Source of the DNA: Oscheius sp. JU75 | Lineage: Eukaryota; Nematoda; Chromadorea; Rhabditida; Rhabditidae | DNA: 64,000 bases | Assembly: GCA_037178855.1 (NCBI GenBank) | Contig: JASJZC010000006.1 | Span: 6,510,001 to 6,574,000, forward strand | Direction: 5' to 3' | Shown here: piece after piece, positions 58,538 through 64,000 of the stretch | How the letters are laid out: every line of letters begins with the position of its first letter | Position numbering within the stretch: the stretch's first letter is position 1 | Position numbers and translations under genes: made by a program | Notes under the pieces: model-generated | What the model was told of the DNA's origin: nothing | The model's input: the letters and a program-made list of their open reading frames with translations, nothing else | The model's database searches: none

Positions 58538-60793
58538 ATGAAGCTCGGCGATACGTTCCCTGATTTCAATGCTACGACGGACCGTGGCGAGATTCAAAGC
58601 TTCTCCCGCTGGGTGGGAGACGGAAAGTGAGTCTGAAACATGATATTTTCAAGCCATTTCAAGCTGGGCCATTTTGTTCTCGCATCCGGCCGACTTCACT
58701 CCTGTCTGTACCACGGAACTGGCCAGAGCTGCAATTCTCGCAGACGAGTTCAAGAAGAGGAATGTGAAGATGCTCGCGGTTAGTTGTGACTCGGTAGAGA
58801 CTCACAAGGAATGGATCAAGGATATTTGTGCCTATGCCAAAGAACAGGGAACTGAGATTCAAGGTAAGTAAAGGGTCCGCTACTGTTTGTACCATGACAA
58901 GATTATACAAATGTGGTCACTGTCTGGGTCACTAACGTTGCTATAGCAGGTAAGGGAAGGGGATAGGACCCAAAAAACAAAGACAGACAGCGGGATGTTC
59001 ATTTCCTATTTTCTACCGGCCACCTTGTCTCCCAGCCATTGACGAGCATCCTTCACCATTCCGCTGCCGCTCTTCTTGGCCTCTTCGATCTTTTTCCTGG
59101 CACTATCGATGGCTTCCTCTCCCAGCTGACCGGCCTTCTTCTGTCCCTCCTTGGCTGCCTCGTAGACTTTCTTTGAACCTTCCTTGACCTTCTCGGATCC
59201 GTTCTTTGCTAGTTCGGTTGCCTTCTTCCGAGCCTCCTTTCCAGCCTCCTGAGCCTTCTTGTTGCCGATGGGAGCGAGTTCACCAGCTCCTTCCTTGATC
59301 TTGATAGCAGGCGTCTTGGGAGCCTTGGTGGCCAAGGTGCGCAGGAGAAGAAAACGCGACGACGACAGCATGGCTAGAGTGACGAAGATCCTAATGAGTT
59401 CCTTTGGTAGTTTCATATTGGAGAGTTTTTACAAAAGTTATTCTTTGCTTTCAACCAAAGGTTTTGTTACAAAACATTGCAAATTACAGTAGTTTTCTAG
59501 TTCTGCAGTAATTAAAGACGTTCCAGAGTAGTTTCACAGAAGCAAACTTTTAGATTAAACAGACTTCTCAATTAATCACTTGACAGGATTCAACTTCAAT
59601 TGGATAGTGTTATCGGACACAGAATCGTAGACACCAGTGAATTTCCGTCTTCATCTTACTGTTCCTCAACAGTTCATAGTATCCGTTCCCTATACATCTC
59701 CCACTTTCAGCCGACAAGTTCCCCTACGAGATCATCGCCGATGAGAATCGTGAACTGGCCATGATTCTCGGTATGCTCGACCCGATGGAGCTGGACAAGA
59801 AGGGCATGCCGGTCACTGCCAGGGCCGTCTTCTTCATCGGACCCAAAGTGACTCTCCGCTCCATGATCCTGTATCCTGCAACTACTGGTCGTGACTTCAA
59901 GTATATATCTAGCAAAACACTCCAGGCTCTAACTAAATTTAGTGAGATTCTTCGCGTCATCGACTCTCTCCAGCTCACGGACAAGCATCCCATTGCCACT
60001 CCGGAGGGCTGGAAGCAGAGTTCCGACTGTATGGTTCAGCCGTCTTTGGCTCGCGAGGAGGCAAGTAATTTTGACTGAAACGGTTCTCTGATACATGGCA
60101 GAGTAATTTGTGTGTCCGAGGTTATAGGGCCTCCAAATGGATTTCCGGATGAGAGAGCTAAAGTTATTTCCTGTGTGAGAGGTGCCATATTTGCCCCTCG
60201 TTTAGTATGGCTCCCCGTTCGCCTCGGCAGACTATAAGGTCGAGGCCTGGGAAAAACAATGGAAAATTTAATGGCTTCATTTAATTGAATACTTCTCCAA
60301 AGTTCATTGACTTTTTTCCTGATGTGAAGCCTAGTTTTTAGAAGAAAAGCTTATGACTAGACTTATCGGGACAGTGTCCTCTAACAAACTAGACTTGTTA
60401 GCTACCTTTGAGTAAGAGTTGGTGCGCAGTGTCAGAAATGATGATGTCTGGACAATAAAGTTGGTGCATCTTTTTGAGCTTTGGCGCCAATATATGTGTC
60501 AATTTCAAGACAGCTGATCATAAGTCGGAGCTACGATAACATTGACCGAACACCTGTCTCTCAGACTCCTTCAGTCAGAAATTTAGACTTACAAGTGTAC
60601 CCTGAGGCATAGCTCTCACCCTTTGAATAAATCATCGCACTATCTAATTCTCTTCGAAGAAGAATTAACCCCGCCCAGAGAGAGAGAGAGAGAGTTCGTC
60701 TTTTTTCAGGCTACGAAGCTCTTCGGCGACAAGATGAAAGAGCAGGCTCTTCCGAGCGGCAAGTCCTACATGCGTTTCGTTTCTCAACCATAA
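58538..60793 (+). CDS. prdx-6: Peroxiredoxin-6 (1-Cys peroxiredoxin)
   Basis: Exons 58538-58626, 58664-58863, 59711-59900, 59943-60060 and 60710-60793 close in phase to 226 aa. It reduces H2O2 and lipid hydroperoxides in the cytosol with one peroxidatic cysteine, seen in [14 protein letters not shown]. Other landmarks are [31 protein letters not shown] and the C-terminal [11 protein letters not shown]. Human PRDX6 has a phospholipase serine in GDSWG. Here the site reads GDGNWAI, so that serine is absent and the phospholipase role is doubtful. Removal of the 42-bp intron 59901-59942 restores GRDFNEILRV. The last intron starts with GC (GAG|GCAAGT). A minus-strand gene is nested in intron 2. AATAAA at 60956-60961 ends the gene. 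Confidence 0.94.
59006..59416 (-). CDS. LEA-like repeat protein with mitochondrial-type presequence, nested in a prdx-6 intron
   Basis: A single-exon ORF lies wholly inside prdx-6 intron 2 (58864-59710) on the opposite strand. The longest form is 136 aa. An inner ATG at 59371 ([20 protein letters not shown]) gives an N-terminus that is Arg/Ser/Leu-rich and lacks acids, typical of a mitochondrial presequence. The rest is Lys/Glu/Ala/Gly-rich with imperfect 11-residue periodicity ([35 protein letters not shown]), as in group 3 late-embryogenesis-abundant (LEA) proteins, which protect membranes and enzymes during drying. A generic Lys/Ala coiled protein is the alternative. Intronless, with no visible acceptor upstream of the ATG. 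Confidence 0.7.
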   Translation of the reverse strand: MKLPKELIRIFVTLAMLSSSRFLLLRTLATKAPKTPAIKIKEGAGELAPIGNKKAQEAGKEARKKATELAKNGSEKVKEGSKKVYEAAKEGQKKAGQLGEEAIDSARKKIEEAKKSGSGMVKDARQWLGDKVAGRK

Positions 60794-60955
60794 TTGTCTT
60801 GTCATCCGGGCACCTCTTGACAGGCGGAACTCTTCAATTTCACCCCCCAGCCTCGTCCCCTGACACCTCCCTCGTTTATCACCAGGCGCCATCCACTCTC
60901 CGGTTTTTCGATTCTGCCTTATATCTCTCAATGTTAAATTCATACTTCTTCACAT

Positions 60956-60984
60956 AATAAATCTTTTGTAGATTGCAGATTGTG
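60956..60984 (+). promoter_or_regulatory. Adjoining poly(A) signal and splice acceptor between prdx-6 and the next gene
   Basis: AATAAA (60956-60961) is followed after 17 nt by an acceptor (GATTGCAG, AG at 60977-60978), and six bases later by the ATG of the next gene. In C. elegans SL1-type operons the poly(A) site and the downstream trans-splice site coincide in this way. That reading here is inference. Confidence 0.5.
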
Positions 60985-61649
60985 ATGAGATTGCTCTTTC
61001 TTTTTCTACTCCTCATTGGATGGGTGTCTGGGAATGCGTTCTTCTTTTTTGGGATTCATTCTCGACTCTTCAGAGAGCATCCTCGACGGTGAGTGGATTC
61101 TTTTGCGGAAAGTCACGAAGTTTCCGTGAAAGAAAGAAACAAAGACGAGGGTGAGAGAAAAAGAGGAGCAGTAATATAGGAAGGCAAGAGACATGATTAT
61201 CGGTGAGACCAGTTTGCTTCCAAAGTTTTCCCAATATATCTTGACAGAAATTTGATTGACGTCCTTAAGAGCTAGACATTCTCCCCAGAGATCTCTGATT
61301 TCCAGTAAACACGACAAACGTTGTAACTGGGATGCAATTTCCGTGCTAGGATAGCATTTGACTCAAGGGCAGATAGTCATGCATTTGGGATTCTTACGAT
61401 AGTTCAAAGTCAAGAGATCGGATGCCCCAAATGGGGCTTCTTCTCTAGAAAACAAACGACGTGGGAGTGGGGTTTCTCTCGAGTGCAGTTTTAATCGAGC
61501 CGTCAAGAGCTTTCACACAGCCCGTTTGAAGGATTAGAGAGCATAAATGGAAACGTTATTAGTCCACAAATTCTCTTTTTAGGATACCGCCGCCGGTTCC
61601 ACTCGTCGTCGATGACACTTACAAGCTCCTGAACAACACTACAACCTGA
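60985..61649 (+). CDS. Small secreted protein, 56 aa
   Basis: Two exons, 60985-61088 and 61583-61649, join in phase 2 across a 494-bp intron with clean GTGAGT and TTTTTAG ends. Residues 1-16 (MRLLFLFLLLIGWVSG) form a textbook signal peptide, with cleavage expected after VSG or GNA. The mature part is about 40 residues, has FFFF, a basic REHPRRI site, a poly-Pro turn and ends NNTTT. There is no Cys. The HPRRI region could be a dibasic processing site, so a neuropeptide-like precursor is possible, but this is a guess. AATAAA follows near 61668. It lies directly behind prdx-6. Confidence 0.7.
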
Positions 61650-61847
61650 ACTCAATCTTCTCGGCACTAATAAAAAGTGATCTCTTCAAAAAGTTTTATT
61701 TGATAAATGAACTGTAACATATATTTTGGTGAAACAGTAACCGATAGAGTATGTCAATGTCTGACAGGAATAGAGTACTTGTACTGAAGACGACTATGCA
61801 GGGAGTGAGCTCATTTTGAGCCAAACTGGATCACGGGAAGAGAGAGA
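61650..61847. other. Short convergent 3' region
   Basis: About 200 bp between the stops of the plus-strand secreted peptide and the minus-strand nuclear receptor. It contains the peptide's AATAAA and no other visible feature. Confidence 0.45.
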
Positions 61848-64000
61848 TCAATGGATCGGCTGTTTGAGATAGATGCCCTTGGCCAGTTTCGAAATCTGGC
61901 ACTTGTCCATCAGATCGATACAATGCAGATAGCTCCTTCTCTTCTCGGCAATGTCGATGAAGGTGGCTATTGTGACCAGACAGAGCCCAAGCTTCTCCGT
62001 CCCGCGTTGCATACCGTACTGGCTTATTAGGTACTGAAATTTAGGATTTTGGTATTAAAAAGTGGTCACGTACCTTGCGGAAGATGCTGACCAAGTGCTC
62101 TCTTTTCTCCTTGATGGCTCGTTGCGATTCTTGACAACAGTCGACTTCTGAAATTTCCGAGGTTCTTTGCAGAGCACAGGCAGTTTCAGCTTTTGTAGTA
62201 GGTATGCACCTTGATAGCTCTTTAGAAATTACAAGGATTCAGATAGTCAACGGCGTCATGATTCCTGTCAACTGTTTTCAGGAACCCATCTTCATCCACT
62301 TCGGAAAGAGAGCCGCCCTCTTTAAGAGAGACTTCTTCAACAACATGGCTACCCTTCGTGGCAAGGGAGATGTTGTACAGAAGAGGAAGAGAATTTCTTC
62401 AACAACAATCATGGAAAGAGATACCTCTTCAATGACTTGGCTACTCATCATGTATAATCAATAAAATACTTTTTCGTATTCATGTGATGATCACAACCCT
62501 AGTCTTTTGTCTCTCTCTAGGACCCTCTCTTCCTTCTTCGTCTCCTCTCTACCAGTCAACTTACCTTTCTACTACCGAAACTAGGCCAAGACCTTAGACG
62601 CAGCTGGATGACTTTTATCTAAACTCACCACTGCTGAAAAGGGCGATTGTCTTGAACATGACGAACTCGGGCATCGAGAGCTGAAGACGTCGTATCACAT
62701 CGACCGGTCGACAATAGCATTCTCGGTAGTAGAGTTCGTATTGGCGACGGCTGAAAAGCTTTTCGGTTTCTTCAGAAATCAATTCTCGAAATTCTATTGC
62801 CCGATCAGTAAACATACGTTCTACGAATCTCTCTACTGGATTTATCGCTCCCAGCGACACTGGTGCTGATCTTTCTGTTTTACGGGCTTGAGATCACAAC
62901 AGATTCAAAAAGTCTTTGAACTCACTTGTTCTTGACGACCTGATAGTAGAGGGCGTTGATTCCATCGGGGAAGACAAGGCTGTCGCAGTGTTCCTGGGCC
63001 GAGTAGTAGGATTGGGTGATGATCTGGACACAGCCACCCACTTTGTACATTATTTCAAACTGAATTTGTCGTTTACTCTATCCTTCTCTTCTCTTACCTT
63101 GTCCTGTTTAGTCAGCGTCTGAAAATCCATGAATGTCTTTGCGAATTCGACTGTCAGATACAAATCGGCTACCATCCAGAATCGAACAGGATTCTTCTTG
63201 TACATTTCGACTGGGGCTGATACTTGAGTATCCTAAAGAATCGGTAATTCAAAGCATTACAAAAATACAGTACCTGGATTTCAATTTTGTGACCATACTG
63301 ACCAAGACGGCAGGGAAAGTCGATGAGGTCTTCGAGAGGAACATCCGGGTAGATGGAGAAAGGGAACTCTTGACCCCGGAGGTTTTTGACGGCCAGTTCA
63401 CGATGAACCTATGGATTCGAAGTAAGCAGAAATAAGCAAAACCAACAATCATGTCCAGAGCCATCATATGATCAACGTCTTCCGTCTTGACAGTTTGTAG
63501 CAGCGGTACTAGACTCATGTCCTTTGCCTGTTGTCCCGTCTCGTGCTCATCCGAGTCGATCTCTTCCTTCTCTACTATGGCCGAGGATGCTGGGAACTGA
63601 ATCGCCTTAGGGTTCATCCCTGCAGCTACACATTTGGAGAAACGACAGGCTCGACAAGCGCATCGGAAGTCTGAAGTCTCTGTATTATAGATCTGTTGAA
63701 AAGTTGAAATACCCTTGGTAAATTCACAGTTCCCACCGCGAGAGCATACGAAACGACGACGGTTGATAACGGTTCGACGGAAAAAAGTCTTACAACCATT
63801 GCAGCTCAAAACATCGTAATGGTAGCCGGTCGGCTGAAACTTTTTCAATTAGGCCGTTCACAGTATTTCATAATTCGTCTAACTGGTCCAGCTATTTTGT
63901 AGTCTGATAGCCAAAGTGTAACATTTTGTGCTCACCCTATCTCCACAAACGGCGCACTTGTGAATAGGACTCTTTCGAACATTTCTGATCTTCTTTACTG
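61848..64000 (-). CDS. Nuclear hormone receptor (5' end beyond window)
   Basis: The gene runs off the right edge. Exons read 63936-64000 (partial), 63447-63833, 63274-63408, 63098-63232, 62926-63059, 62629-62870, 62074-62147 and 61848-62034. The DNA-binding domain begins CAVCGDR and continues [20 protein letters not shown], a P-box of nematode type. The second finger ends [18 protein letters not shown] linker rich in Glu and Ser follows. The ligand-binding domain shows the helix 3-5 signature [14 protein letters not shown] and the helix 5-6 region [19 protein letters not shown]. It ends LKQPIH with no obvious acidic AF-2 helix. This is a ligand- or constitutively-regulated nuclear transcription factor of the expanded HNF4-derived nematode group (inference). 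A 33-nt stretch in the second finger may be an intron. Confidence 0.88.

Noticed and set aside
62204-62464. 86-aa plus-strand ORF inside a nuclear-receptor intron
   Set aside because: Contains a short internal repeat (TTCTTCAACAACA-type) but no motif, signal or splice support.
1-64000. CRISPR arrays, bacterial operons, phage or transposase genes
   Set aside because: No spaced direct repeats, no integrase, transposase or reverse-transcriptase motifs, and every recognisable gene is intron-bearing and animal-like.

Overview
The window is nuclear DNA of an animal, most probably a nematode. Most introns are only about 37-45 bp long and end in TTTCAG-like acceptors. Several start codons sit a few bases behind a splice-acceptor-like AG, as expected for spliced-leader addition. 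Genes on one strand are packed at operon-like distances, and the nuclear receptor has a [10 protein letters not shown]-type P-box. The species cannot be named from sequence alone. Gene models below were assembled by hand from splice sites and reading phase. Where phases close over many exons the model is strong.

Layout. Bases 1-60 are the 3' end of a plus-strand gene. A forkhead gene (2056-4888, minus) is followed by about 11 kb of gene-poor DNA holding a perfect hairpin, an AT-rich palindrome cluster, one unresolved candidate secreted-protein gene (12950-13945) and a tRNA-Lys(CTT) (15896-15968). From 17.7 kb coding density rises: a degenerate RING-CH-type gene (plus), an unknown 190-aa gene, the actin regulator CAP (20147-25869), a WWE/WGR-type PARP, cytochrome b5, 6-phosphogluconolactonase, exosome subunit EXOSC2/Rrp4 and an RGG-rich low-complexity protein (all minus). 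Then come a 748-aa zinc-finger protein and a histone-fold protein (plus), a TBC-domain Rab GAP fused to a WD40-like propeller (43150-49188, minus), a small unknown gene (plus), a 1371-aa AT-hook protein (minus), GET4 and peroxiredoxin-6 (plus, with a nested antisense LEA-like gene), a 56-aa secreted protein (plus), and a nuclear receptor cut by the window end (minus).

Connections. Same-strand pairs with short gaps look like operons: CAP with the 190-aa gene, cytochrome b5 with PARP, EXOSC2 with 6PGL, zinc finger with histone fold, and PRDX6 with the secreted peptide. In the last pair the poly(A) signal and the next acceptor nearly coincide. The gene set is mostly housekeeping: actin turnover, ADP-ribose signalling and DNA repair, NADPH supply and peroxide removal, RNA decay, tail-anchored protein delivery and endosomal Rab control.

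Most unusual points: (1) a 2-kb open reading frame in CAP intron 1 whose donor is in phase with CAP exon 2, preceded by a perfect 421-bp tandem duplication; (2) a PARP with two WWE domains ahead of WGR; (3) a TBC1D2-like GAP fused to a propeller; (4) a mitochondrial-LEA-like gene nested antisense in a prdx-6 intron; (5) many ultrashort, often frame-preserving introns.
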